The position numbers and the translations under genes are program-made. A DNA stretch of 64,000 nucleotides from Sipunculus nudus. Taxonomy: Eukaryota; Annelida; Sipuncula; Golfingiida; Sipunculidae. This document shows, piece by piece, positions 49,330 to 61,229 of this stretch. The stretch covers positions 6,880,664 through 6,944,663 of the forward strand of contig CM049315.1 in NCBI GenBank assembly GCA_026874595.1, given 5' to 3'. The first letter of the stretch is position 1. Every line of letters begins with the position of its first letter. The notes below the pieces were generated by a model. That model searched no databases. It saw only the letters and a list, made by a program, of their open reading frames with translations, and was not told where the DNA came from.

Positions 49330-50835
49330 TGACCCATGGGTCATGACGCTCAGCTGACTGGGAAGACATTCCCATAAGGAAATTTTATCATCTGAATGGT
49401 AGTATATACCCATTCAATTGAAGCATCAAACAGATTAACCAACAGGTCAAGATTGTGTCTGTATTTATATATCTCAAAAATAGAGAAAAAATGTGTAAAC
49501 TTTAAAAAAAAAATACAGGTGGCTCCACCAGTCTGCAGAAACTAATAAAAACACTTAATGGCCAATATCCATGCAAAGAATCATGGTGATCTCTGCAATA
49601 GTTGTTCAGATACTTCAGCTTTTGTATCAAATTTTCCATTATTCTGAGGGATACTTTGGAGTCCTATAGCTTGAAGGAAATGGGTAACAGAGACCTTATT
49701 TCTGGTTTCCACAGACACTTTTCATGGGCCTCCTTGCATGACAAGAAGGAAGATTCTAGGTCCAGTTGTTACAATTTGTGCCACGTTAACAGATGACAGC
49801 ATCCTTAAAGGTCTTAAAAATAGAGAAAAAAATTTGAAAAATTGAAAAAAAATATAGATGGCACCACCAGTCTGCAGACACTGATGAAACACCCCATAAT
49901 CAATATCCATGCAAAGAATCATGGTGATCTCTGCATTAGTTGTTCAGATATTGATACTTCAGCTTTTGTATCAAATTTTCCACTATTCTGAGCTGTACTT
50001 TGGAGTACCATAGCTCAAAGGATATGGGTAACAGAGACCTAATTTCAGGTTTCCACGGAGACTTTTCATGGGTCTCCCTGTGTGTCAAGAATGAAGATTC
50101 TAGGTCCAGTCTTTAGGATTTGTACCCTGTTGATAGATAACTACATCCTTAAAGGTCTCAAAAATAGAGAAAAAAATGGTAAAAATTTGAAAAAAATACA
50201 GGTGGCGCCACCAGTCTGCAGACACTGATGAAACACCCCATAATCAATATCCATGCAAACAATTATGGTGATCTCTGCATTAGTTGTTCAGATACTTCAG
50301 CTTTTGTATCAAATTTTCCTTTATTATCAGCTGTACTTAGGAGTGCCACAGCTCAAAGGATATGGGTAACAGAGACCTAATTTCAGGTTTCCATGGAGAC
50401 ATTTCATGGGTCTCCCTGTGTGTCAAGAATGAAGATTCTAGGTCCAGTCTTTAGGATTTGTACCCTGTTGATAGATAACTACATCCTTAAAGGTCTCAAA
50501 AATAGAGAAAAAAATGGAAAAAATTTGAAAAAAATACAGGTGGCGCCACCAGTCTGCAGACACTGATGAAACACCCCATAATCAATATCCATGCAAAGAA
50601 ACATGGTGATTTCTGCATTAGTTGTTAAGATATTGATACTTTAGCTTTTGTATCAAATTTTCCATTATTCTGAGCTGTACAAGTTTTGGAGTGCCATAGC
50701 TCAAAGGATATGGGAAACAGAGACTTTATTTCAGGTTTCCAAGGAGACTTTTCATAGTTCTCTCATTGTGTCAAGAATGAAGATTCTTTTTTTTTTAATT
50801 CAGATGTGCCCTGTTAACAGATGTTCACATTTTTA
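49330..50835 (+). mobile_element. Helitron-like family A1, 5' end intact, 3' end missing
   Basis: The 5' palindrome TGACCCATGGGTCA (49330-49343) is perfect and is followed by TGACGCTCAGCTGA. Four tandem core units of about 340 bp follow, with palindrome blocks at 49517 (GGTGGCTCCACC), 49857 (GATGGCACCACC), 50201 and 50539 (both GGTGGCGCCACC). Units 3 and 4 are nearly identical over their length. The ACGG run and the terminal hairpin are absent. Family sequence stops at about 50835 (CCCTGTTAACAGATG). Confidence 0.75.
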
Positions 50836-51046
50836 AAGGTCAGAGGAAAGTAACATGCCCAAGATCACTTGCAGGGGTAACAAAATGCCTGTCTGCCTGT
50901 TTCAGACAGTCAAACACCTGCACAGAAAGGCATTTTTGATTTTGTAGCAATAAATTGGAAAGGTGAACACCTAGATGTTTTCCATACTGGTAGCTGATAT
51001 GTAGTAACAAACATCACAGAAAAATGAAATATTTTAAGGTCGTGTT
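50836..51046. other. Unassigned DNA
   Basis: Short single-copy-looking sequence between two elements. Confidence 0.4.
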
Positions 51047-51164
51047 CAGGGGTGTAGCCAGGATTGAGGGAGGGGAGGGGGCCATGATTAGTGGCGGATC
51101 AAGAAATTTGAAAACATGGGGGAGGGCCTATTATGCATGTCTTGGTACTATGAAAACTGTTATG

Positions 51165-51190
51165 TATATGTATATGTATATATATATATA

Positions 51191-51230
<40 letters not shown>

Positions 51231-51245
51231 ACTACTACTACTATA
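51165..51245. repeat. Compound microsatellite (TA)n-(TTA)n-(CTA)n
   Basis: A TATG/TA run to about 51192, then ATT repeats to 51229, then ACT repeats to 51243. Translated frames across it are tyrosine or isoleucine runs and are not coding. Confidence 0.95.
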
Positions 51246-51649
51246 TGATATATATTTTAGTGTATGAAAATATAATTTTACTTAATTTTCAAATATGAAC
51301 TATGGTTCCATTAAAGTTAGTTACAGGTATGGGAGGGGGTATCCCCCTCTGATATTATGTAAAGAAGACATTTTGAGGCAATTTTCACCAAAAATGAGGA
51401 TTTCCTGTTCCTGAAAAATTGTTCCCTTATGTCTCTGTGTTATGTAGTCAAACTTTAGAGAGGTTCAATATTTAAAAATTATTTTACTTCAAAATTAGGA
51501 TATACAATTTCAATCGTTTAAAAAAAGTCAATGGCGCAAAGGCCCATTTACATTCATAACTTGCAAAATATTATTTTTGAAATGTAATGCTCAGAGTAAA
51601 ATAACTGATATGCTGAAGTCCTGTGTTAGCTTTGCATTTTACCGGGTTC

Positions 51650-51735
51650 CGTAGTTTCAACAGCACACAGGACTCCTTAGACCACAGATCGCGAGTTCGA
51701 GTACCGGTATCACCAGAGGAGATGTGAGTTTGTTC
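51650..51735 (+). mobile_element. tRNA-like segment (SINE head or tRNA pseudogene)
   Basis: GTAGTTTCAACAGCACACAGG resembles a damaged A-box region, and 30 nt later GATCGCGAGTTCGAGTACCG is a good B box with T-arm. The spacing suits a tRNA-derived promoter. The acceptor stem and A box are broken, so it is a relic inside the larger element. Confidence 0.45.
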
Positions 51736-52010
51736 ACAGTCGACTAAACCAAGGCCTAGTGTCCTGCATTTGTTCTACCGCTGTTCATAAATATCTTCAT
51801 ACTTAACTAATAAATTTGAAAGTAATAAACTGCAGATAACTTTAATAAAATCTAATTGCTGATTAATAAAAAGAAATATGAAAAACAAAAATTAATCACG
51901 AAAATTGGGAAATTAGATAAATGAGATACACTGCAGCTCAACGGGGGGGCCGCGCGTCAAAGGAGCCCCCTCTGGATAGATAACTGTAACAGATAGCAAA
52001 TGCAATTTAA

Positions 52011-52012
<2 letters not shown>

Positions 52013-52050
<38 letters not shown>
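52013..52050. repeat. (TA)n microsatellite
   Basis: A perfect TA run of about 38 bp within the inverted-repeat element. Confidence 0.97.
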
Positions 52051-52052
<2 letters not shown>

Positions 52053-52144
52053 CATAAGATTCAGTGAAATTCCGAAATGACGGCCAGTACTGGTTGTGAC
52101 CGGGGAGAGGGGGGGGGCCCCCACTTGGCTACACCCCTGGTGTT

Positions 52145-52615
52145 CCACCTACTTCCTATGATTTCCTGTAAAAATGTTTGATAATTTCTTATACCTTCTG
52201 GCCTTTCTAGGCCTCATCACCTATATTTTCATGTTTTTTTTTTCACTGCACAGTTGCGTTTCTTATGTAACAGTGTGACTTTTGAAAACATTCAGTTCTT
52301 TTTGCACGCAAGTGTGCATGAAGGATGCATGTAATATGGCAGAATCAGGTTTACACAGAGCGAAGTGTGACTGAGTTTGGTATGATGGAAGAATGCATCT
52401 TTAGCAGAAAAGCAATGATTTGTCTGTGGAGAGGCCTTTCTGCTAGAAGGGTGAACTTTTCAAAGTATGACAATCCCTGATTGCATGTGCTTGGAGATCT
52501 CAATCATAATCCTGTATGTCATAATGCTAATTACCGTCTCAGTTAAAACACCCTTCTCAAAGTATATGTAATTATTTACAAATAATACTTCAAATCTGCT
52601 AAAATTATGCTCTAA
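52145..52615. other. Unassigned DNA
   Basis: Nothing recognised. Confidence 0.45.
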
Positions 52616-52619
52616 TTAT

Positions 52620-53220
52620 GTCTCATAAATTTCAGCCAAATTATTAGAAACTTTCAAAAAATGAAGACTTTTTGGTACTGCCTTAAATATGCATAACATC
52701 ATACCCAGCATGACCCAGGGGTCTGGCCTGGCTGTGTCCCAGCAAGGGTGACCAGAGCCGCATAACAATGACTTAGGGAATCCAGGATGGACAACCAACA
52801 TTTGGTAATTTTGGTGCCAGAAACAAGGAGTTATGATTCTAGCAAGGCTCTCCATCATGTCCGCGAAAGCTTGAAAGGAAAACACATGTCACATAGATCA
52901 GGTCGATGGCTGCTTCGAGACTAAAGCCATGATGTTTGCGAGTAACCCAAGGTGGGCAATCTCTGAAGCACATTACAGCACCGACTGAAAAGTCAATATT
53001 CTATTCTTGTCAAGAACAATCCAGTGGAGAGCCTATAATATGAATAAGGTTTCTTTAGGAAGCCTATTTTTACTCAACCTACCCTGATGATCTTGACAAA
53101 TTTCAATAAGGTTTACTGCACAATATGCCTTGCCACATGGCTAAATGGGCTGGACAAAACGACAAAATCCTGCCGACAAAGTCACTTCCTCAAGGGTTCC
53201 AAAACCAAATAAGCCAATAA
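52620..53220. other. Complex non-repetitive island (possible conserved element)
   Basis: Holds an 89-codon minus frame (52616-52885) with several tryptophans and cysteines but no domain I recognise. Composition is more even than the surroundings. It could be a conserved element or an unrecognised exon. Confidence 0.2.
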
Positions 53221-54550
53221 GTGGTGTTTGTGCATTTTTGTGAAAGAAGGAAATGAGATCAGGGGAAGAAGTATAAAAAACATAAATGATTTAGTGAACC
53301 TATTTGTGTTAATAGGTCACCCCTGGGGTTTCCCTTTTATAATGGTGTAGTATTACACTGATCTATTTCAAGTCTGTGTCATAAACATTGCCACAGAACG
53401 GCATGCTGAACAAGTATTGGAACATGAAGGCTGCACTTCCATGCCACACAATGTGCTTTGGAGTACGTCCCATAAAGGTCAGCTAACTGGGAAAATCAGT
53501 GAAAATTCATCAGATTTTAAATAATTAATTATGCTTTTAATAAATCAGACTGACTCCATAAAGATAATAAATAAGTACGATTCATTAACACTATGTATGC
53601 ATTCCAGTATCCTGAGGTTTTTGTTGAGATGTCTTAGACTGTATATCTTACTGTTATTTGCAGTATATTTGACACGGACCCCATAATATAACAAAATATA
53701 TTAATTCAGAATGTGTAATGAAGAGATGAATAATGACTGTCTATAAGTATTTGAATCTTAAATGGAATCAGATTGTAATGGATAAAACTATAAAAGCTTT
53801 CCATCAAATAAAATCCACTAACATATTTAAAAGATGACAAAGGCAATATTCTAATTTCAAAGGGATGATGCCAATTCAAACAAGCAAGATGACTGTATAT
53901 ATATTCAGCAAAGAGAACCACCTACACAGGAGCAATGCTTGGGACATATTCAATAAGAGTTCCAAGCTAAGCAAGGTGTTTACCAGAACAATACAGGACA
54001 AGATGGAAGGTTATCCCCAAGGTACAGGACAAACTACTGAAAAATGAAGCTTATCTCCATGCAGCTCATGTGAGAAGAACTGAAGCCCACATATACTGTC
54101 TGCTTATGTGGCATGGCCACCAAGGGCAAAAATGTCCACCATCAATATAAGTGAAAAGGTAATTGTCAAACATGCTCTTCAAGTTAGAGGGCATTTTCGC
54201 CATAATTGGTACCTTGGGAAATCTGTGGCGATGTCAAGGGCCCTCAACTGAATCGTGGATCATCTGATATCCAATTAGAATAAACCACAACCAATAAGTT
54301 CAAGTGCCTGCACTACACTGACTTAGTATACACCTCCTTTTCTCTAAACATGTCCATCTGGTATGTGACTGATTCAGGCCATTATGTTGTAGGACACCCA
54401 TATACTTTCCTCTTGTATCATCTTCCTGGAGAGTCATATGAGGTTTACCCCCAGAACAAATCTGCCAGTGGTTCCAAAACTGAAATTCTGTTCAACCAGT
54501 GAAATTATTACTCAAAACAAAACTAAAGTAAGTGTTATACAATCTATCAA
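53221..54550. other. Unassigned DNA
   Basis: No gene or repeat recognised. Confidence 0.45.
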
Positions 54551-54559
54551 AAAAATTAT

Positions 54560-54890
54560 GTAGAAACAAGTGGGGGTTTATGGTCTGATATTACTGATAA
54601 TGTAAGTCTTGCATTTGCCTTCATGATCCTTTTGGCCTGTCCATTCTTAAAATTGTTCTCTCTTATGAGCATACATCCCAAGCAGCAATAATATGTGCTA
54701 GAGGTTATTAGCTGCCACCATTGACAAGTATCCATTCAATCCTGGGTGAAGAGAACACACCCTAAAGTCTTGGTAAAGACATTTGATTACCAGGAGTCTT
54801 TATGCGGAGGCGATCTGAACAAATAACAAACCTTGTGGTCACAAGTCCAGCACCCTAACCATTATGCCACCATGTTCTACATTTTCTTAA
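54560..54890 (-). mobile_element. tRNA-derived SINE
   Basis: On the minus strand the head at about 54885 reads ATGGTGGCATAATGGTTAGG then GTGCTGGACTTGTGACCACA, a clear A-box and anticodon-arm-like region. The B box (GGTTTGTTATTTGTTCAGAT) is degraded. The body continues through TAATCAAATGTCTTTACCAA and GGTGGCAGCTAATAACCTCT to the tail near 54560. The full length (about 330 bp) is typical of a tRNA-derived SINE. Promoter decay suggests it is inactive. Confidence 0.6.
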
Positions 54891-55019
54891 TTCTAATATA
54901 TATATACTCTTATACATAAATCTTGGAATGTTCTTTGAAACACTCAAAAAGTATGACTTACATGTTTTATCTTATTATTTTTTCTCTGAGTTTCCCTTTT
55001 TCCATTTACCTGCGTTACA

Positions 55020-56220
55020 TAAACAACTAGATGTGGTCGGACAATGGTCCTCAGAGGGCCCCGCATTTCTTCTAGGTCCTCAGAGGGCCCTGCATTTCTT
55101 CTAGTGCTGGACTAGTTTACATATGGGTGAAAAATTAAGTAAAATTTTAAAAAATATATCACAAACAGAAACAGGGTTTCATCAATATGCATGAGGGGAA
55201 AAAATTTGACTGGATCAAATGATATGAAAGAAGATATGTCTGAAATAACATGTGCAATTGAAAATCACTGAATGTAGTCTGTTAGCCATATTTGATTTTG
55301 AGCAAGTCTGTAATTCAATAGGTCTGGAGCCCTCATACGCACCAATGATCCCTGTGAAACTGGGAAAGCTGCAGTATAGGTTGTTGCTGAGTTATCGCAT
55401 GTGAAAGAAAATTAGCAATTGGACTGTGGCGGCCATACTGGAATTCCGACAGGTCTGTAATTCAATTGGTCTGGAGCCCTTATTGGTACCAATCATCCCT
55501 GTGAATTGGGGAAAGCTGCAGTATGTTGTTGTTGAGTTATCACGCACAAAAGAAAAATCAGCAATTAGGCTGTGGCAGCCATATTAGAATTCCGACAGGT
55601 ATGTAATTCAATAGGTCTGGTCCCTCATAGGCATCAATCATCCCTGTGAATTTGGGAAAGCTGCAGTAGGTTGTTGTTCAGTTATTGAGCACGAAAGAAA
55701 ATCAGTGATCAGCCTGTGGCGACCATATTGTAATTCAGACAGATCTGTTATTCACTAGGTCTGGAGCCCTCATAGGTACCAATCATCCCTGTGAATTTGG
55801 GAAAGCTGCAGTATGTTGTTGTTTAGTTATCGTGTGCGTAAGAAAATCAGCGATCGGGCTGTTGTGGCCATATTGGAATTCCAACAGGTCTGTAATTCAA
55901 TAGGTCTGGAGCCCTCATAGGCATCAATCATCCCTGTGAATTTGGGAAAGCTGCAGTATGTTGTTGTTGAGTTATTACGTGCAAAATAAAATCAGGGATT
56001 GGGCTGTGGTGGCCATATTGGAAATCTGACATGTCTGTAATTCAATAGGTCTGGAGCCCTCACAGGTACCAACCATCCCTGTGAATTTGGGAAAGGTGCA
56101 GAAGGTTGTTGTTGTTATCGCGCCGAAAGAAAGTGTCACTGACGGAAGGACGGATGGAGGGAAGGACGGACTGACACGGTGATCACTATAGGGCACAGCT
56201 TGTCAAGCGGGGCCCTAATA
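55020..56220 (+). mobile_element. Helitron-like element with 145-bp tandem core
   Basis: The 5' side has a duplicated block, TCCTCAGAGGGCCC(C/T)GCATTTCTTCTAG, at 55048-55105. The core is the 145-bp array. The 3' side has GACGGAAGGACGGATGGAGG, then TGATCACTATAGGGC and a hairpin, TAGGGCACAGCTT (56189-56201), loop GTC, AAGCGGGGCCCTA (56205-56217), with two mismatches. AGGGCCCCGC near the 5' end is the inverted match of GCGGGGCCCT in the hairpin, a subterminal inverted repeat as in family A. No coding frame. Confidence 0.68.
55300..56110 (+). repeat. 145-bp tandem array, about 5.5 copies
   Basis: The anchor TCTGTAATTCAATAGGTCTG recurs at 55309, 55454, 55600, 55745, 55889 and 56034, giving spacings of 144-146 bp. 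Each unit includes CATCCCTGTGAATTTGGGAA, AGCTGCAGTATGTTGTTGTT and GCTGTGG(C/T)GGCCATATTGGA. Spacing is very regular despite point divergence. Confidence 0.93.
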
Positions 56221-57530
56221 AAAGTTAACATTTTGACAGTTAATGGTACAGCAGGTAATAAAGAGTTGTAAAAGACTGAATCCAACATCAACAGATTTGT
56301 ATGTTTGTAAATATTTGGGTAAACCAGAGATAAAGTTCTGTCATAGGACATACAATTTTTCTTCAATGCTAGTATCTTCTTCTAAATCCTCAGTCTTTGC
56401 CATTTTTGTTCTTTTTTTTTTATTTCCAACCATTGGGTCTGCTTATTTCCATTACCTAGTTTTCATCACCTCTATCTTTTGGTCACTATCTGGTTTCTTG
56501 CAACCATCTATCTAGATTTCTTCATCTGCATTTCCAGGCATTTTTTAAGTACATTTAACAGTCTGCACTTTTTCTGACAGTGTTTTGCTGGAATACATGG
56601 TCTTACCATCTTCTTTGCTTTTTTGGGTTTTACCACTTTACATTTTGTTTTTCTTTTTTTTTTAAACTTTTACCATTAAACATAAAATTATTAACTTCTG
56701 GAACTGAAACCAAACACTGCATTATATCCATATTTTTGTTTTACTTCATTCTCTGCACAACTTCCTTGATTTTGCTCAAGAAACTCTTGTAATTCTCTAA
56801 TTATTACAATTCAAACATCTTTAATAAAAAATCCATCCCTGTTTTTTATAATCACTTCTTATTTTAACTATTTCTGAATACTACTTACTTATGTATTTAA
56901 CTTTTTTATCTAATAAATATAATAGATTAACAATATCTTGCAAAATAATGAAACATTTCAATTAACTCCCATGTATATCCAGGTCATTTATCTCATATAA
57001 AATACAAAATTAAGTCTTGTGCTCTTGAGTAGAGGAAGAAACATTGACCAGAGAGGTATACCTTGTATTACAACTTATCAAACACTTTTTTTTTCAAATC
57101 CATATTGATTAGGGTAAATAATGACAAAAATAAAACTGTTTCACATTATATACCCATTAGTGGTTGACATTGTGACTGCACTTAAGACTTTTAACAGAAC
57201 AATCAATAACACTAGAGGTCTTGGGGAAGCATGTACACTGCAGAACGTCAAAATGACCAAAACAGACTTTGTGAAGTAGACCCTCATACCGGGGAAAAAG
57301 CCCCTCGGCAATCAATACATCTAAAAATCAATCCCCTCTAAAACTGCAATATGCTCTTTCTACCACTCTTATTATCACCACAGACTGTGAAAATATTATT
57401 GACAGTTGACCTGATTTTTAAAAAATAAGGTGACGTATGTAAAGTGCTTCTTTTACCTAATGAAAGTATGTGAAGCCAGTGAGAGATTATTTAATATGCA
57501 GGTCAGAAACAGTGACACAATAATGAATAT
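56221..57530. other. Unassigned AT-rich DNA
   Basis: No repeat or gene recognised. Frames are short. Confidence 0.5.
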
Positions 57531-57539
57531 TTTGTAAGG

Positions 57540-57750
57540 ATCTTTGCAGCCCTTGCTGTTAACACCCCATCTGGCCATTTTAGGATGGTTTATAGCCAGC
57601 AAACACAATTTACTCCGTGTGATATACTGTTTTCCATACTGACATTTAGGTCAACTAAATTGCTACAGGGCTGAATGGATCTAAAAGGCCCCTGGGAGCA
57701 GCCCAGAGCACTAATATACTCCCGAGTGTTGTATACTGAGTTTAGTTACT
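57540..57750. other. Complex non-repetitive island (possible conserved element)
   Basis: Compact, mixed-composition stretch with no open frame and no repeat match (CCATCTGGCCATTTTAGG, GGTCAACTAAATTGCTAC). Texture is the only support. Confidence 0.22.
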
Positions 57751-58370
57751 AGCACATTATACAGATTTTCTGAATTTCAAAAGCAAACATTTACAAACTT
57801 AACGTCATGTTCTCATTGCAATAAAGGTAAATATTATAAACAGCTCCATGTATGTACCAATGAAAAGCATGATTCAACTGAGTTTTACAACAGAAATATA
57901 AAAGCAGAGCCATCAATAAACAATAAAAACAACAAACAGCAAGTGGAAATAAAATCAAGATCAAACAGTTATTAGATTTACTGAGTTTTTTCATCAAGAG
58001 GGTCCCTAGATGTAAGAATTACAAGAGGAAGAAACAGGAAAAATTGGGATCTGTTCAGGGAAAGGTTAAGTCTTTCATGTAATAACATCTGCAGATCAGG
58101 AAGGATGGGCAAACCTGATGCTGGGTAAAGGATTACACCAGGGGCTTCAATACAAGGGGGGGATTAATCTAATCATCCATGTAATCATTCCCATGATATT
58201 CAGAGAACAATATTATACCTCGATATACTTTTTTTTCAATTGAATATATTATCAATTAGAAATGTAGACTTTGGTTCCATTTCTGAGTTTACTATGAAAT
58301 GTTACACATCTAAACCCAGTTTAGCATTATCATGTACTGGAAACATAATACCTAATTTTTTTAAACCTTT
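57751..58370. other. Unassigned AT-rich DNA
   Basis: Nothing recognised. Confidence 0.5.
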
Positions 58371-58376
58371 TATATA

Positions 58377-58448
<72 letters not shown>
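58371..58448. repeat. (TA)n microsatellite, 78 bp
   Basis: A TA run with TATG and TACA interruptions near 58377 and 58396. The frame ending in an isoleucine/tyrosine run is an artefact of it. Confidence 0.97.
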
Positions 58449-58451
<3 letters not shown>

Positions 58452-59220
58452 CCAACTTTGAATACCCTCCAACGACTGCTAGGTTTTTTGCAATTTAAAT
58501 GTAAAATGCTAGTATTTCTTTTTAATATGTAACAATGACAGAACAGTGTGGGAATACCTTACAGAGAATCAACAAATTACTTCAGAATTATTTATTATAC
58601 ACTTAACAACTTGCTTGATGCTGTATTATTGAGTGGCATTAGCTGATGATTTATATTTTACAATATTTATGATACTAACTATAACCATTATCCAATCAAT
58701 GTCTGTTAAAAGCTGCTCTTGACCCTGTCACCCAACAAGCTCTGCATTTATTTACTCAAGGTCTGTGTCAATATGTGCCCTGCTTTCCCTTGAGATCATG
58801 CAGATAATAAATCCACAATATATCTATGGTAAGGTATTTTTTAAGGAGTATTAACAGCTCAGAAATGCCTGTTTGGTCTTGAACTAACAGGAATGATGCA
58901 ATGTCTGGCCTAAGGGGAATAATTTCCATATTTTCCTGAGAAATGTTACATTATTTAAAAAAGGGCAATCTTTGCCAATATATCAAGTGCACCCAATGAA
59001 ATCTGGCCAGGTTTTAAACTTGCATTGTCAAAACACCACAAACAAAAAAAGTCATTCAAATCTGTCTAAATGCAACAACTGTTAATATACTAGTAGTATA
59101 TTATTATTAATCCTTCTAGATCTCAGATTCTGTGTTCACAGGGCTTGGTATAATCCAGTAGACAAAACCTGTCATTTAAACGTGAGAGCAAACTTCTGAT
59201 GAGACTTCATTATTTTGTCT
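58449..59220. other. Unassigned DNA
   Basis: No repeat or gene recognised. Confidence 0.45.
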
Positions 59221-59224
59221 TTCA

Positions 59225-59300
59225 GGCACTGACAAGCCTCAATGCAGGAGCCTTATGCTGTTCAGTTCAGTGCCTTGACCACTAGACTATATTTTTATCC
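59225..59300 (-). mobile_element. tRNA-like SINE head fragment
   Basis: On the minus strand, ATAGTCTAGTGGTCAAGGCA then CTGAAC matches an A-box region well. The expected B box is replaced by AAGGCTCCTGCATT, so only the head is recognisable. Confidence 0.4.
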
Positions 59301-59559
59301 TGTTTCCAAGCCATTTAGAATTAGTGCTGATACTGAAGCACTGCAGCTAGCATTTCCTGCTCATGAAAAGGTCATTTAAGAATAGCAGGGCTAAGAATAA
59401 CCCCAGGTACAAAAGTGTACCAAAGAAAGATGTACACTATACATTAATTATAAAATCTTTTTCCTGTTTTTCAAAAGGGGAATGACCTAGGTTCTATCAA
59501 TAATCCTTACTACAACTTTAACCTAAGTAATGTCAGAAAAAGTCTTTGATCAAAAGTAC

Positions 59560-60420
59560 TTAAAGTGGTCGTCTCCTACAAAACAGTTTATAATATGTAA
59601 TGCCAAGAGATGTAAAACCATCCAAGAACAAAGATCATGTGATGTAGAAGGACTATGAGGCACAGGAGAACTGGATGGAGAAGACCTTTTTTGCAGTCAA
59701 TCTGCTGAGCTTTATGGGTTCTTTGATGAATAAACAGTCGGGAAATTGCCTCCAATATCTGAGAGAGAGCATCTTATCTTCCACATCTATCTAGCAGAAG
59801 AGACCAAACTCCGTGGAGACTTGGCCAAAAGTAGAAAATATATTATTTGTGCTACATGGATGGCCTCAGACAAATAAAAAAAGGTGGCATTTGCAGGTCA
59901 GTTCCCACAGTAGGGGGACATCCCGATTCCATCACCACAGCAGACTGTGAATAAATATTGGAAAAGAAAGAAGTCCTGGTATGAAATGCGAGCACTGTCA
60001 ATGAAACTTGTGTTATGGCTCCCCCTGGGAGTAGATAGTAAACAAGAGCATGATTCGAAAGCAGCGGTTGGATATTCTTGCCAGGACTAAGCACTACTGT
60101 GCCAAAGACTATTATTAGAAACAACGCTGTAATGGTCATTATGGCTCTCTGCCCTGGGACCTACATGTTCTCCATTCCTGCTGGAGCCATGGATGCTCAT
60201 GTTCAAACAACCTGAACTCATTTTTAAAGTTACGGCGAAGTGTCAGGATGCGTGTCCATGTGATTGTTTCTTCCCACTCTGCCATAGCTTGGAAATTAGA
60301 TCTGTCAAGTTACATGGAAAACACAAGCAATATCGTATCACCCTGCAGAGAAAAAGCCTTACTGTTGTTTCCACAGTGGCGTGATATCTTCTCATGGGAC
60401 TAGTATAGACAATGAATAAT
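59560..60420. other. Complex island with a hydrophobic-start minus frame
   Basis: Non-repetitive and relatively GC-balanced. The minus frame 60139-59852 (95 codons) begins with a hydrophobic stretch, MTITALFLIIVFGTVVL, like a signal anchor, but the remainder matches no family I know and I see no clear splice donor. A 63-codon plus frame lies at 60193-60384. This is the region I would check first for an exon or conserved element. Confidence 0.22.
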
Positions 60421-61225
60421 TGATCAATTCACAATGCTATAGTTGTGAAAAATGCTAGAAATATGTCTGTGGTGACATGTTATTAATTCCATGGAAACGG
60501 ATTAATATACAATATTGTTATCAATCTGAAAAAAAACTATCAGTAAATCAAAAGTATGATCAGTGAAAAAGTCAAGTAAATGTGTATCTGACATTAATTT
60601 ATTGATTTTAGGTTAAATAATAAGAAAAGTTACAAATATGGTAATACAACATTAAAACTTTTCATTTTCAATTAACCTTCTCTCCTGCTAGCCTACAAAT
60701 TATATTTTGTCTGATGGAATTGGACCTCTATTATTGCAGGTTTTTCTTTAGGACCATACTCCACTAATTACTTATTGTCTTGCATTATCGATAAACTTGA
60801 GACCCAGAAGTTCTCCTAATGCCCATAAACTTAATCATGTTTTTAGAGGCAAGATTTCCTGTCAATACTTTCCTGCACCCTTTCTGGTCTTTAAATTTTC
60901 AGCAACAGCAGCTACATATGGACTGAATATAAATTAATTATTGGATATTTTCTAATAATTACTTGTAATTGTAGCAATTAAGCCCTTACCTTTAATTTAA
61001 TATTGCATTAATTGTGACCTATAAAATATGTTAAAAGAAATTCTATACATCAGTTTAGTTACTGTTCACATTTTTACATTAAATCTGAATCATTAAGCCA
61101 ACTGAATAATGCTCTAAAAGAAACAAATTACTGGTCACATGATCTTTGTTATTTTGCTTGAAAAATTATTTGTTCTTAACTGTTTTTATTAATTGTATCT
61201 GCCAAAACAGAGTTTTGCGGATACT
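60421..61225. other. Unassigned AT-rich DNA
   Basis: Nothing recognised. Confidence 0.5.
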
Positions 61226-61229
61226 ATGT

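Larger units (their letters stand above)
51047..52139. mobile_element. Inverted-repeat element about 1.09 kb with GTGTT duplication
   Basis: The left end is CAGGGGTGTAGCCAGG. The right end is the reverse complement of CAGGGGTGTAGCCAAG. The flanks are GTGTT on both sides (51042-51046 and 52140-52144), fitting a 5-bp target duplication. The inside has GGCGGATCAAGAAA, microsatellites and a tRNA-like segment. The ends resemble the 199-bp element at 4684 (CAGGGGTGGATCCAGG). No transposase frame. Confidence 0.7.

Noticed and set aside
51024-51298. Frames with isoleucine or tyrosine runs
   Set aside because: Translation of the compound TA/TTA microsatellite.
51650-51735. Functional tRNA gene
   Set aside because: The B box is good, but the A box is damaged and no acceptor stem can be paired.
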